Source: Chara braunii (taxonomy: Eukaryota; Streptophyta; Charophyceae; Charales; Characeae). From it: a stretch of 64,000 bases of DNA. Of this stretch, positions 11,865 to 22,179 are shown piece after piece. Below the pieces are notes generated by a model that saw only the letters and a list, made by a program, of their open reading frames with translations, was not told the origin of the DNA and did no database searches. Position numbers and translations under genes: made by a program. The stretch lies in assembly GCA_003427395.1 (NCBI GenBank), contig BFEA01000312.1, positions 991,606-1,055,605 of the forward strand, given 5' to 3'. Numbering within the stretch: the first letter of the stretch is position 1; each line of letters opens with the position of its first letter.

Positions 11865-13992
11865 CTACTTGCGAGGCCTCAGTGGTACACTGCACTGTGG
11901 CGAGCTGGGTGGGGCTGGTTGGGCGAGGCCGGGGGGGGATTGAGATCGACGTTGACGAGAGATGTCAGCATAGTGCCGACCGAGGGTGGTATGGTATGGA
12001 CACCGTGAGGAGGTGTGTCCATCCAGGCGGCAACGACGACAGTCGTGTCGGGCCTTAAGGGCGGCACGCTCCTCAGGGGATAGAGTTCCTTGAGGAGGGA
12101 CAAAACCCTGCGGGAGGTCTATCTGAGGAATTGTGGTTGTGCAAGCGAGCCTATGCAACCTGACTGCGTGCACGACCCATGGCAGACATGGCCATCTGCA
12201 GGCGCTCGACTACCGGGACAGTGTCCTCATCCAAGTGGTACTGGATAACGTTCCGAAGCTCGATGTCCTCGGGGGCTTCCCCAATGGTAGGGTCGAGCTC
12301 GGCTAAGGCGTCCTCTCCATACTCGAGAGAACTGTAGTGCCGAGAGAATGACACTCTAGATCGAGCTGGACGACGAAAACGACCAACAAAAGAGGAGCGA
12401 TCTCTGGTGGTACCGCGAGACTGGGAGGTGGCGGCTGGCCGCAAAGAGGATGGGGAGATGGAGAAGCGACTGCATATCCTCTGGTATTGACGCGCAGCCT
12501 CGTATGCTTGCTCCGCGGAAGAGAATGATCGCCTCCATAGCTCTAAGCAGTAGTTAGTCGGTAGGCTGACGAGGAACCGGTCAGTGAGTGTGACCTCCGG
12601 TAGGAACGTCTCGTCACAAACAAGGCGAGCGTCCTGAAACACCTGGATGTGACGCTCCAGGTCGGCCGGTACAGAGGACCCGGACCATCTGGTCTGGGTG
12701 ACGCGGTCTAAGGCGTCGGTGGCGTCATGACGAGCATCGAAGTGGTCCTGAAGGAAGGCCGCGAAGTCGTCCAGAGTGGGGACCTCACCCACGCGGAGGC
12801 ACTGAGTATAATGATCCTCCTACGCAGTGGACGGACTGCCTCGCAATTTGGTTGCGAGCACATCGCACCACTACTCCTGACGGGTGGTCGTCAGCGAGAG
12901 TGTGCTCGTTGCTATTTACAACCAGCGAGGGACACGGGATGTGCCATCATACTCGGAAATGTCCGAGGTGCGCACATGAGGATGTCCACTGTGTTGATGG
13001 CGGGGGGAGAGAGATCGAGGCGAGTGCACTGCGGCGGCGTAAGTCGGGGCCGCTGCAGGGGCAAAGGTGGGGGAAGGCTGTGGGCCGTGGCCGCTGGCGG
13101 ATGGACCAGCAGACGAGGAGGCAACGGCCGCGGGCAGCTGTCCCAAATGGCTAGGTAAGAGGGGAGAGGCTGAGGAGCCGGTCGAGGGAAACGAGACGAC
13201 ATGATGGGGGTCGAGGAGGTGGTAGAGGAAGAAGAAGGGTGAGAAGCCTGTGAAGGGTGAGGTTGTCTCAAGGCCAGGATCTCCGCCTTAGCCTGCGCAA
13301 TGGTGGCCTGTAAAGTGGCCACTCGCTGGGTGCGCGGGGTCGGAGGTGGACGAGGCGGAGCGGGTCTCCCAGTGGGAGGAGGAGTCCCAGCCTGGGTGGT
13401 ACCCCGTTGTGGGGGTGGGGGAACGAAGGCGGGAAGAAGAGGGCGGAGTCGTAATGCCGCGACCGATGCGGGAAGCTGGGAAGCAGCACCGGTGTGGGTC
13501 GATGAAACTGCTGGGCCAGATGGTGGTATCTGGACCGCAGCACCTGCGGCAGCAGTAGATACGGTAGAGGCGGTAGGGGCCAAAGGAGGTGCCGCAACAT
13601 ACGGGGTGGTTTAACAGCAACGACACTCACCACTACTGAGTGGGAGTGCTGGGCCTGAGCCACAGGGGAGGAAGAACCACCACGTCCGTGTCGCCGGAGT
13701 TGTGGGTAATCAACCGGTGAGTCGGCTGGGGATGGGGTGTGAGAGTGGAGGGGAGAGCGGTGGGGAGAGCCCTTGAGGCGGTTGACGTCAAGGGCAAGCG
13801 CGTTGATTTGCGCTTGCAATGGTCCAAGCGTACTAAGTTGCACCTGGATTGCTACAAGGACGACATGAAGGTCCATGGTGTTCGCGGATCATGAGCTGTT
13901 GACTGCGCGGTGACCTGGGATGTGGACTGCGCCACGACGATCTCCTCGGTTGTAGCGCTCTCCGTGGGCGGCAGAGGAGGAGAAGTAGACAT
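11865..13992 (-). pseudogene. Gag of the Ty3 element, frameshifted
   Basis: The likely start is MSTSPPLPPTESATTEE (ATG 13,992-13,990). A shift near 13,870 moves to a frame with a short helical stretch (LGPLQAQINALALDVNRLKG). A Pro/Ser/Thr-rich linker follows, then a capsid-like helical domain (VPTLDDFAAFLQDHFDARH to WRRSFSSAEQAYEAARQY, about 12,790-12,480). A CCHC zinc knuckle, CRRCRLDGHTSSRC, lies at about 12,041-12,000. The capsid packages the RNA and the knuckle binds it. Several frames are needed to read the whole gene, so it is a pseudogene. Confidence 0.8.
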
Positions 13993-14046
13993 GGTGGGAG
14001 GTGGGGGGAGATATGGTTTGTGGTATGGGGATAGGGGACCACCGGT

Positions 14047-15515
14047 GTCGGGCGGCTGTCTAACAGCCGAATACTCTTCAAAAAGAAAAAAAGAAGAACC
14101 TTGAGTTCGCTGTCTGATTTCTGTATGGTTTTGACGTGTGGTTGCATGTGACCGAGGGTTTTTTTGAAAAGTTACTGGGGTCTGAGGACCCACGCTAACC
14201 TTTGGACTAGCAGGGAAGGTGGACTGAGCGACGGTCGCAAGCAGGGTCGTGCGGGCTGCCAAAAGATTGAAGTTTCGATGACAAGTTCGGAGAATCCGGG
14301 GCTGGGGATGAACCTTGAGCCGGGCCTTGGGGAATTCAGAAATAAGAAACCCATAGGGGCACCGGGGTATGGTATGAGCTGCGAGGGGGGGAGCCGTTCG
14401 AGGCCCAAGAGAGCTAGTAACCAGCTTTGCGGCCGATCGACCGAGCCACATAAATAGTCGGGTGGTCAACCAACCAGCGAGGTGATTGGCTGACGGCTTT
14501 GACACTCAGATGTGCCTGACAGGATGAGGAAGGCGCAACGAGGCTAGAAAGGCATGGTGATCGGGGGGGTCGATCGGCAAAAAGAGAAGGGTGAGGGTAA
14601 TGCTGGTACGATTCCTCGATAAGGATCTATCTCCGAGCAACGATCGTGAGCGGTCGACGTCAGCCTGTGATAGTCTGATGGGCGGAATGATCGATCAGGC
14701 GTAGCAGGGGGTGGTGAGGTCCTAGATCTGGTGTAGGAGGTGGCCGAGAATGGCACCGCGTGACGGAGTCGTGGTCATCGGCCAAGGTCACTACGCCAGG
14801 CGTAGGGGCAAGGGCAGAACGGATTGTGGGGATGAGGAAGGGAGTTAAGCTGCGCGACACGGGGGCCTCCTGCATGGAAGAGTGGGGCCGGCCGTAGCTC
14901 TAACTGTCTTAACTCTACATGGGAAAATGTATGAGGGAGGGTTAGCTAGGTGCGGGATACAACGGGAAAGTCACGGGGCGAGGCAAGGATCAGAAGAAAA
15001 TGAGGAATCGACAGGGAAACGAGCGGGAAAGAGAAAAATCATGAGGAATGCAAAGAGAGAAGACCCGCGCATCTTGATAACTGTCAAGAGAAGGGGGCGC
15101 GCACTCGCTACTCCTTCTTGATAACCGTTTTTCGGGAGAACAGCGACCGCGCCTACAGACAGTCGGAAAAACGGGTGAGAAGTAGAACCCCCGTAAGCAC
15201 CTGGACAGAGGAGGGGGTGAGGTACTGACCATGCAAAAGGGAAATTCACGAACGAAGCTTGGGGGCTCTGCGCGCGGAACGAAGGGATGGAGTGTGTGTT
15301 GTCGAGACGCGATCCAGGGAAAGAATGACGGAAGGTCCTATTGGAAGAGAGAGTAAGAAGAAGGATCGAGGGTGAGGGAAAGTGAAGGAGGGACAGAGGT
15401 GGAGGCGGGAAAAGGAAGAAAAATTTGAATAAAATTTTCGTTCTGGCGCCTGTAGGAAAACAGTCCTGAGTAGCGGAGGACGGAAGGACCGACTCGGAGA
15501 TGCATAGGACGAAGG
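14047..15515. other. Unassigned; probable border zone of two LTR elements
   Basis: Between the gag of the minus-strand Ty3 element and the TATA box of the plus-strand element. It should contain the 5' LTR of the former and the U3 start of the latter, but I found no second copy of either to fix edges. Open frames here are long only because stops are rare in this composition. Confidence 0.3.
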
Positions 15516-15522
15516 TATAAAA
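15516..15522 (+). promoter_or_regulatory. TATA box (TATAAAA), putative LTR promoter
   Basis: TATAAAA within GGTATAAAAGGAGG lies 2.7 kb left of the tRNA-Asp PBS at 18,236. If the sequence between is R-U5, this is the promoter of the plus-strand retroelement. The motif is common by chance, so the call rests on context. Confidence 0.4.
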
Positions 15523-15535
15523 GGAGGCTCAGCGG

Positions 15536-15569
<34 letters not shown>

Positions 15570-15590
15570 TTTTTTTTTTTTTTTTTTTTT
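15536..15590. repeat. A30-G-T24 homopolymer palindrome
   Basis: Thirty A, one G, then 24 T, just downstream of the TATA box. As DNA it is a near-perfect inverted repeat with almost no loop. It could be real or a joining artefact between reads of opposite strand. Confidence 0.8.
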
Positions 15591-16139
15591 CTTTGCGTAC
15601 GTTTGAGAGGCGAGCATACACAGCGCACGGTGTGTCCGTCGACTTGGAGCAGCGCTCGATCGTGAGCAGGCGTACGGAGTAGTGCAGGAGCGCTTAAGCG
15701 TTCGGGTCCTTTTGCTACCCAATTCCATACTCGCGCCCGAGAGAACGCGAGAGCGGGGAAGGGACACGAGGTTGGCGCTCGACTCTTGCGCTTGAGGCGG
15801 TCAACTTAGAATCGAAGCTCGAACGAAAGAGAGAGAGAGAGGGAGAGAGGAAGGGGGGAGCGCACGAGACTAGCGTCCGCCTTTGCACACGCAGGACCGA
15901 TCGTGGCGGTGCGCTCGGACGAACGGATTAGAGAGAGAGAGAGAGAGAGAAAGAGGAAGAGTGAGAGTGGGGCGGCTCCAGCCTTCGGGAGCGTTCGGGA
16001 GCGCTCGGTCGAAGGAGGTGTGTGAGGACCCTCCACGAGAAGAAGAGGGGGAGGGCCGTGTACTCCGAGCTCGATAGACAGAGGTGGGGTTTTCCCAACA
16101 ACAGGGAGAAGGCTGCGAGAGCTCGCAGCTTATCAGGTG

Positions 16140-16455
16140 TCCGTCTTCTTCAAGATCAGCGAAGTGGTGGTACGCAGAGCAAGCGCCGGAGAACAACGGT
16201 CGGGGCTCGTCTTCATTTGCGAGTTAAAGGCTTGACCTTTTCAGCGAGGCGGTAGCCAGCGAACGGCGCACGGAGCTCGCCTTCGTTTGCGAGCTCGGCT
16301 GTCTGTCCTCTTCGGATCCATGAGGTGGTAGTTGGTGGATCGAGCACGAGGCTCATCTTCGTTTGAGACGTTGGGTGCCTGTCTCCTTCAGATCAGCGAG
16401 GCAGTGGCAAAAGTCGGCAGATAGCGCATGGGGCTCACCTTCGTCGCGGGCTCTA
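16140..16455 (+). repeat. Tandem repeat, about 70-90 bp units, four copies
   Basis: Each unit has a TCTTCAGATCAGCGAGG-like segment (16,142; 16,234; 16,303; 16,381) and a GCTCGTCTTCATTTGCGAG-like segment (16,206; 16,275; 16,351; 16,434). Spacing varies from 69 to 92 bp. It lies in the presumed R-U5 of the plus-strand LTR. Confidence 0.65.
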
Positions 16456-16769
16456 GCGCTTGGGGAGGTGGTGCATGAAGAACAAGCTGTGGGACACGCG
16501 TGGAGGTCGGCCGCGAGCTCGAGCGCTCGCTCTTCTCCCTCGGCAAAAAAGGGGGGGTGGCAAGCACCGCATGGGGACGGCAGAGCGAACACACGGATCG
16601 TCCACGCTCGCTAGAGTTGCTCGAGGGGGAGAGTGCCGGTCGTCGACCAAAGCTCCGGGGTCGGGTTGTCACGACCGAGGGAAGCACGATATCAGGCACC
16701 GGCATCGTGCGACGGGTTTGTGTCGGGTAGGCGGAGAAAGAGAGAGGAGACGGAAAGATAGATCGACGA

Positions 16770-17180
16770 CTTATTGGTGCTCAACCGAGTCACCTCCGAC
16801 CTTGACTTCTTTTTTTCGTGCGTGCTGAATTTCGGTCACGACTTATTGGTGCTCTGAAGCTCTGCTGAAAGATCTCGGACTTCAACTTCCTCTTTTTCTT
16901 TATTTTTGTGTTATAAATTCCATTCACGCCTTATTGGTGCTTAGAAGCTCTGCTAGACGATCTTGGACTTCGATTTCCTCTTTTTCTTTTTTCAAGTTTT
17001 AAATTTCGGTCTCGACTTATTGGTGCTCAGAAGCTCTGGCGAAAGATCTCAACTGTGACCCCCTCCTTTTCTTTTTTTGTGTTCTAAATTTCGGTCACAA
17101 CTTATTGGCGCGCGGATGCCCTGCTGAACCACCCCAGGCTCCGACCACTTTTTTTTTTCCTTTCTGCACACGGGATTTCG
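16770..17180 (+). repeat. Tandem repeat, about 85 bp, five copies
   Basis: The unit starts CTTATTGGTGCTCAGAAGC and ends with a pyrimidine run and AAATTTCGGTCAC. Starts are at 16,770, 16,842, 16,930, 17,016 and 17,101, with a diverged outlier at 17,385. It lies inside the presumed long LTR. Confidence 0.75.
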
Positions 17181-17923
17181 GTCACAGATGCTCGAATTGC
17201 AGTCGTTTGGTGGACCCTGGAACTTTGAGTTAGCATCCTAAGGCTCGATCGGCCAAAAACGCAAAAGTCAGCGCTCTTGGACTGTCCGGGTTGACTTGGG
17301 AGAGAGAGGAAAAGAGAAAGAAAAAGAGAACGAGAGAAGAGAAAAGGTGTGAGAAAGAAAGAGAGTGAGGGAGGGAGAGCCCGACTTATCGGTGCCCGGA
17401 GGCTCTGTCGAGCTGCTTCAGACCCCGATTCTGGATTTCAATCTCGTTTGGGGTTGATCCTCCAGTCACGGGACTTCACCTTTCCACTGCGAACCTCAGT
17501 CGACATATTCGTGAAAGCCAGAACTCCCGAGCGGTGTCCAGACACGTGCGTTTCGAACTTCGAGAAAGAAAGGAAGGTAAGGGGGGGCAGAAAAAAGGGT
17601 CTTCTTTTGTTTGGTACCGGTTTGCAGACCGCGGTTGAGTTTTGGATTCCCCCCCGGGGTCGGGGTACGTGCATCCTAGTTACTAGACAAGTGATCTTGA
17701 GGAGCCCTCGTCCTCGACTGCAAAGCCAACTCTCCGCCTCATCGCGACCTGGGAAAAAGTGGGAGAAGAGGGAGAGTGGGGTCAGTCGGGGGATTTTCGA
17801 AGGCAGTCGAGGCCAACCAGGGACTGAGAAAACGAGCTGCCTGCGCCAAGGAAAAGGTGAAGGCTCCATTCAGAAGGGGGGAAGCCCAGCGCTCGCTCCG
17901 ACTTTGCTGCGAAGCTGGCATTT

Positions 17924-18075
17924 CAGTCTCTTTTTGAACCAAGCATCGCTGCTCAGATTGGTTTTCAGTCTCTCTTGAAACCAAGCTAGCTGCCCAATGG
18001 GTCTTCCAAGTCTCTGTTCGAACCGAGCTCGTTGCCGAACTGGCCTCTAAGTCTCTTTTTGAACTAAGTTTTCTG
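17924..18075 (+). repeat. Tandem repeat, 42 bp, four copies
   Basis: CAGTCTCTTTTTGAACCAAG-like units start at 17,924, 17,966, 18,008 and 18,049. The period of 41-42 bp is regular. It lies 160 bp before the PBS, so probably in U5. Confidence 0.75.
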
Positions 18076-18235
18076 GCCCAACGACGGTTTAGGAACTTGG
18101 GCGAGTACGGGGCGGGTCAGACTAGAGATTGAGGGAGAATAGGGGGCCATTTGGTTGGAAAGCTCAGGCGAGCAGGATAAAAACGGGGGGGACACACGGG
18201 AAAGGGTTCAGTGGGGATAGTCTTGCCGAACAAAG

Positions 18236-18253
18236 TGGCGCCTTTGTCGGGGA
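18236..18253 (+). promoter_or_regulatory. Primer-binding site for tRNA-Asp, plus-strand element
   Basis: TGGCGCCTTTGTCGGGGA matches the complement of the plant tRNA-Asp 3' end (TGGCGCCGTTGCCGGGGA) at 16 of 18 positions. It begins three bases after a CA dinucleotide, as expected at an LTR/PBS junction. This fixes the orientation of the element and places the ORFs from 18.9 to 26.6 kb in its internal region. Confidence 0.75.
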
Positions 18254-18897
18254 TGGGCTTTCTCCCACGGCCTCGGCCGACCTAAGAACTGCGGGGTGAG
18301 GGAGGACTGGCGTGACAGGTGGTGGAGTTTTTTTTCCGAGTACCGGCATCGAGTTCTTCGGGGTCTATCCGCTTCAACTTCTTCGGCATTTCCTTTTTCG
18401 TCGGTTCGACGGTCTTCAGCTACGAAATTTTTCGGTCTACGTGGCAAATTTTTTCTTTACCTTTGGCAACACCTTTTTCTTTAAAGCGGCATCAGGGTGC
18501 GGGTTCTATAGAGGCCTTGTTTTTTCGCGTGGGGAGGGATTGCTGGGTTGTTCGGGTACCAGGGATTTGGGGTGTCGGGGTCTCTTGGCTTTTGCAGGTC
18601 CGCTCCGGCCCCGCTTGCGACTTCGACTCCCTCCCTGCTTCAAAATCATCCAGGTCAGACGATTGCGGGAAATGTGATATTTTTTGTGTATGTTTATTTT
18701 TAAAAAATCTACAAATTAAGAGGGCGGAACAGTTTGCTTGTGGGGTTCTAAATGAGGGTGAAGAACAATCAAAGGGGGGGGGGAAGAAGAGCCATACGGA
18801 AAAATAGTGTGAGTGGGTCCGCCCGCGGGGAAGAGAGAGAGGGCGCGAGGGGGAGAGAGGAAAGGGGGGTTCAAGGGGGCCTAGGGACGCCATCGGG

Positions 18898-19353
18898 TTG
18901 GGATCCAGGAGGGCAGACCCGAAGGGAAAGGGGTCTCTCCCTAACATTCTCGACCCACACGGGTTGTGGACGTTGCCATCACGGGAAGAAACTCCCGTGA
19001 GGGAACGGGCTTCTCGAGAGGGGGTTGGGTTCTCGGTTCTCGACCCGCGAGGGTTGTGGACAGGGCCCGCGAGAGACGCTACTCCCGCGAGGGAGCGGAG
19101 TTCTCAAGTCGGGACTGTCTGGGACTTGGGGGCGGAAAGGGTAGTGCTTCGGGTTCCGGGGCAAAGGGTCGAGGGAACTCCCACCGTCGTTGAGAACGGA
19201 GGTGGAAGGGGGCCAATTCGAGAAGAAGAGGCGAGAGATACGTGGGGCACCTTGGACGAGGAATCGGAGGCCGAGTCCTGGGTGGACCGGTGTCTTGCCG
19301 ATTTCTCGGACTCGGACCTCGGGGATTATTGCGACTACGAAAACGAATTCTGA
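18898..19353 (+). CDS. Leader ORF of the plus-strand element, unknown function
   Basis: An open frame of about 150 codons without a clear ATG at its 5' end. It contains an internal duplication: two copies of LDPxGLWTxPxRxxTPxRER. Its C-terminal part is very acidic (EEESEAESW, then ADFSDSDLGDYCDYENEF). Eighteen bases after the TGA there is a donor-like AAG/GTACGT, so it may be spliced onward. I do not recognise the family. Its place right after the PBS parallels the ORF at 47,494-47,817 in the minus-strand element, but I see no convincing sequence similarity between them. Confidence 0.4.
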   Translation: MGSRRADPKGKGSLPNILDPHGLWTLPSREETPVRERASREGVGFSVLDPRGLWTGPARDATPARERSSQVGTVWDLGAERVVLRVPGQRVEGTPTVVENGGGRGPIREEEARDTWGTLDEESEAESWVDRCLADFSDSDLGDYCDYENEF

Positions 19354-19972
19354 AGAAGGCAAGGACCACAAGGTACGTATTTGTAACAGCCAAACCTGAG
19401 AGACTCTTGTTCTAAAAGTTCTAATTCCCCACCCTTTTTTTTTGTGAAAGATCCTGATTACATCCTCCGATTCCGAGAGAGAAAAGAGTCACACGAAAGT
19501 GAATGGGAAGAAAGGAACAAAGTGAGAAGAGTTCGCGATGCAAGGAGGAGAATGGGAGGGAGTAGATAGGCTAGAGATCATTGATTCATAGGCGGATAAA
19601 GTCCCGGGACCCGGGTAATTCCACGCTCGAGGTGGGCCGAGTAGGGGCGTGGTTCAGAATAAGCTAACTTAGGACTAGGGGTCGGTTCGGTGGGGGACAT
19701 AGGGCACGGGTGTGTGACTTCGGTCCAACTTTGGAGAGGGGGTTGCCACCCTTCTTCAAGGATAACCTGTGTTCGTGGCTAGTCTCTATACTTGGAAGTG
19801 GGAGAACCTCTCAGCATTGGAGGACAAAAAGGTAGTCGAGTGAGACGACGTTCCTTCTCTCGTTCATTTGATCTTGCTGGGCTCACAGGCACCTTCTCCT
19901 TGTAGGGTGGGGATGGTCTCTTGAGTGGCCAAAAGTAAAGGTGACAAAAATGACCTTCTTTGATTAGAGTGA
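19354..19972 (+). other. Non-coding leader, possible intron
   Basis: It begins with a donor-like GTACGT near 19,372 and ends in TTTGATTAG shortly before the ATG at 19,973, so it could be an intron. It contains a T run and several stop codons in all frames. No other structure seen. Confidence 0.3.
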
Positions 19973-20326
19973 ATGAACTTAGAGGCTATCCCGGAAGGAA
20001 TTAGTGTGAGTAGTTACGGTGGGGTCGACGTGTGGTGCTATACCTTTCGTCTGTGGACGAGAGATTTCGACGTCGCCATTTATGTAGAGGAAGGGCAAGA
20101 TCAAGGGGCAAATTTCCTTCGGGGATGGGAGGAGGCGGTCATTCATTCTCGTATGGAAAGAGGGGAGCTGCGATGGTACGGGTTTAGGTACTTCTACTCT
20201 CTGGGGTACCGAACTAATCCTAGGGGCGGTCAATCTGCGCCGGTGATCCCAGATGCCTATCTCGAAGGGTCGGGCGGGTGGAAAGTATTGGTAGAGATCA
20301 TAGAGGAGATAGTCAGGAGCCTATGA
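19973..20326 (+). CDS. Small ORF 1 of the accessory cluster (strand-rich module)
   Basis: 117 residues from a good ATG. The core GVDVWCYTF, then VAIYVEEGQDQG and a helix containing WEEAV, defines what I call the strand-rich module; the C-terminus is WKVLVEIIEEIV. No known family recognised, no signal peptide or membrane segment. Its stop overlaps the next ATG (ATGA at 20,323-20,326). The following ORF is a clear paralogue. It lies between a tRNA-Asp PBS and gag, so it is probably an accessory gene of the retroelement; its function is unknown. Confidence 0.6.
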   Translation: MNLEAIPEGISVSSYGGVDVWCYTFRLWTRDFDVAIYVEEGQDQGANFLRGWEEAVIHSRMERGELRWYGFRYFYSLGYRTNPRGGQSAPVIPDAYLEGSGGWKVLVEIIEEIVRSL

Positions 20327-20690
20327 GCCTAGGGTTTCTGGAATTTGAGCCGGCAAGCATCAGCGTGGATAGTTGTGGGGGAGTAGACGTTTGGTGTTAC
20401 GACTTCTTCCTGTGGACCGGGGATTTTGACATTGCCCTCTATGTAGAAGAGGGGACGGATCAAGAAGAAGGCTTTCTTAGTAGTTGGGAGGAGGTTGTTG
20501 GTCACGTGCAACTAGAGAGGGAACTTCTAGGGAATTACACGATCCGGTACTTTTATACATTAGGTTACCGGACCTTCCGACGAGAAGAGCAACCCGCCCC
20601 GCCTATTTCGACGGGTCGGACGATTGGAAAGTATTAGTAGAGATCGTCAAAAGGATAGTCCATGGTCAGGATTGTAGAGGCGACTAGTGA
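20323..20690 (+). pseudogene. Small ORF 2, paralogue of ORF 1, frameshifted near its end
   Basis: It starts with the ATG that overlaps the ORF 1 stop. GVDVWCYDF, IALYVEEGTDQEEGF, SSWEEVV and FYTLGYRT align with ORF 1 over about 90 residues at roughly half identity. The frame then ends early at 20,637, while the homologous C-terminus (DWKVLVEIVKRIV) continues in another frame to about 20,690. One indel near 20,600 explains this. It is a tandem duplicate of unknown function. Confidence 0.6.
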
Positions 20691-20850
20691 CGGTGAGGCC
20701 CGAATCGAAAAAGCAGACCTCGACAAGGAGAGGGAGTGTTTCAGCGTCCCTTTGGATCATCGTACAGAGAGATATTTAGCTGGACACGAGAAAGGCCTAG
20801 AGCTCGAAAATGGGGTTTTTCTCTGGGCGCGATTTGCTATAGGAATTTAG
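20662..20850 (+). CDS. Small ORF 3 (start of a strand-rich module), 62 aa
   Basis: The ATG lies inside the end of the broken ORF 2. It carries ELENGVFLWARFAIGI at its C-terminus, which resembles EIAVRGNFVWIES and DIRKGAYVWVRAR of later ORFs, the start of the strand-rich module. It is cut by TAG, and the helix-rich partner follows at 20,953. Probably the 5' half of a split two-module gene. Confidence 0.4.
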   Translation: MVRIVEATSDGEARIEKADLDKERECFSVPLDHRTERYLAGHEKGLELENGVFLWARFAIGI

Positions 20851-20952
20851 GAAGGAAATCAGTGGACAAAAAATAGACCTAGGAACGAAGTGAAGGCCAA
20901 ACGAGCGTCAGTTCGTGGTGAGGGCACGATCTACTTAAGTTAGGAGGCCTGG

Positions 20953-21405
20953 GTGGAATACATCACCCACTGGGCATTAGGGTGGTATCGCGCTGATCAT
21001 TGGGAGGTACGCGTGGGACCTATTCTAAGGCAAATCTTCGAGGAAGTACCCCTTCGGCACAACTTGCCGTTCTACTTGCGAGTGACTTGTGCACGGGACG
21101 GGGAATACCCTCGTGGTACGGGTTGCGTCCAAGCCATATTCCCGTCCTACGTCTTCAGGAGAGTGTGTGGGGAGAAAGCCGCGTATGAAAAAGTCGTAAA
21201 GTCTATAAGGTGGGAGAGAAGGAGAGGGTTGTCTTTCCGTTCGCTTCATTGGTTCTACTCTTATTATGTGGACAACCCAGTGCCGTACGGGGTTGGGGCC
21301 GACCGGATCCAGGAAAGGATCTTTTTGGAATCTGAACAAGACTGTGAAGGCGGGAGAGACTACCGCTACCAAAGGGTATTTGGAGTCCGCCAAAAGGTGG
21401 GTTAG
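20953..21405 (+). CDS. Small ORF 4 (helix-rich module), about 150 aa
   Basis: Open frame with no ATG at its 5' end, so it is probably the second half of a gene begun in ORF 3. Residues about 60-120 hold FPSYVFRRVCG and later SLHWFYSYYVDNPVP, equivalent to PDFVFLS and SLWVLYTHCVDQGIPP in the next copy. The unit looks mainly alpha-helical by its pattern of hydrophobic residues. The stop is followed within six bases by the next ATG. Function unknown. Confidence 0.5.
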   Translation: MEYITHWALGWYRADHWEVRVGPILRQIFEEVPLRHNLPFYLRVTCARDGEYPRGTGCVQAIFPSYVFRRVCGEKAAYEKVVKSIRWERRRGLSFRSLHWFYSYYVDNPVPYGVGADRIQERIFLESEQDCEGGRDYRYQRVFGVRQKVG

Positions 21406-21410
21406 CATGT

Positions 21411-21746
21411 ATGGTTCTTTTTGACAAAGGTCTCGGTAAGTTTGTCAAGTCCCCTTTAGGCGAGCAAGGGGTCCTTAGCTTGGTTCCAAGCACCAGAGGA
21501 GTCCCAGATTGGAGGAGGTTGGAAGGTGGAGAGATCGCGGTCAGAGGGAATTTCGTATGGATAGAGTCGGAAGAAATAAAGAGGGAAGCGACTGAGGTGT
21601 ATCTCAAAATCACCGCAATAGCCTGGCGCATGGGCAAAGGTTGTCGTACCCCTGGTCTTAGGCCACGGAGGTGGGTTGGAACTATTGCTCCAAGAAGCAA
21701 GGGAAGTGAGGAGGACGTGGATAGTTGGGACCCGGAGGGTGTTTAG
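21411..21746 (+). CDS. Small ORF 5 (strand-rich module), about 111 aa
   Basis: It starts at an ATG six bases after the ORF 4 stop (another ATG at 21,407 is in a different frame). Residues about 38-62 read GGEIAVRGNFVWIESEEI, then EVYLKITAI. FVWIES is nearly identical to FFWIES in the minus-strand copy at 45.1 kb, which links the two loci. The C-terminal part (SEEDVDSWDPEGV) is probably out of frame. The helix-rich partner follows in an overlapping frame. Confidence 0.55.
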   Translation: MVLFDKGLGKFVKSPLGEQGVLSLVPSTRGVPDWRRLEGGEIAVRGNFVWIESEEIKREATEVYLKITAIAWRMGKGCRTPGLRPRRWVGTIAPRSKGSEEDVDSWDPEGV

Positions 21747-22179
21747 CTTTGTGGCAGTAGAGAAGGAGAGGTTCGCTCGGGAAGGCGAGCTCCCGAGGTC
21801 GGGTTATCTGGTAATCATAAGGGCCCCGGACTTTGTGTTCTTGAGCACGGATGAGGGGAGGGTAGTCAAGCTCTTGGAGAGAGGAAGAGGATTAGGCCTA
21901 CCATTTACATCCCTGTGGGTACTTTACACTCACTGTGTCGACCAGGGAATCCCACCTCGAGGGAAACTTTGGGGTATTTTTAGGAGGCTTGGGTCTCTGG
22001 AGAAGTCGGTCGCCCTCTCACCTGAGAAGTATCACGAGTGGGTCTTCAAAACGACATCGGTAGATGGTAAGATGTGCCCTCAGCGAAAACGGGGTTGTAG
22101 AGACGATAGAGGCCGGCGACGAAGGCCGGGTCTTGATCCCTGGGGACTCCCGCATGACTCCCTACTGATTGAGTGTTGA
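21676..22179 (+). CDS. Small ORF 6 (helix-rich module)
   Basis: An open frame overlapping the end of ORF 5 with no ATG at the 5' side; real coding probably begins by frameshift or fusion near 21,750. It contains APDFVFLSTDEGRVVKLL and SLWVLYTHCVDQGIPPRG, then GIFRRLGSLE. This is the clearest helix-rich module together with ORF 7. The last 40 residues are basic and may be out of frame. Function unknown. Confidence 0.5.
   Translation: MELLLQEAREVRRTWIVGTRRVFSFVAVEKERFAREGELPRSGYLVIIRAPDFVFLSTDEGRVVKLLERGRGLGLPFTSLWVLYTHCVDQGIPPRGKLWGIFRRLGSLEKSVALSPEKYHEWVFKTTSVDGKMCPQRKRGCRDDRGRRRRPGLDPWGLPHDSLLIEC

Larger units (their letters stand above)
7459..13992 (-). mobile_element. Degenerate Ty3/gypsy chromovirus, minus strand
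   Basis: Reading leftward the order is gag, protease, reverse transcriptase, RNase H, integrase, chromodomain. This is the order of Ty3/gypsy elements, and the terminal chromodomain marks a chromovirus. Every domain is recognisable but interrupted by stops or frameshifts, so the copy is non-autonomous. LTRs were not established. A candidate 5' LTR edge is TGTCGGGCGGC at 14,047 on the plus strand, adjacent to gag, but I found no partner on the left side. Confidence 0.9.
15516..18232 (+). mobile_element. Part of a long 5' LTR (R-U5) of the plus-strand element
   Basis: The right edge is inferred from CA at 18,231-18,232, three bases before the PBS. The left edge is not visible. The interior is built of three separate tandem-repeat blocks plus GA-rich tracts. 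A length near 3 kb is comparable to the long LTR sequences seen at 26.6 and 48.2 kb, although the sequence is unrelated. No 3' partner was found in the window. Confidence 0.45.
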
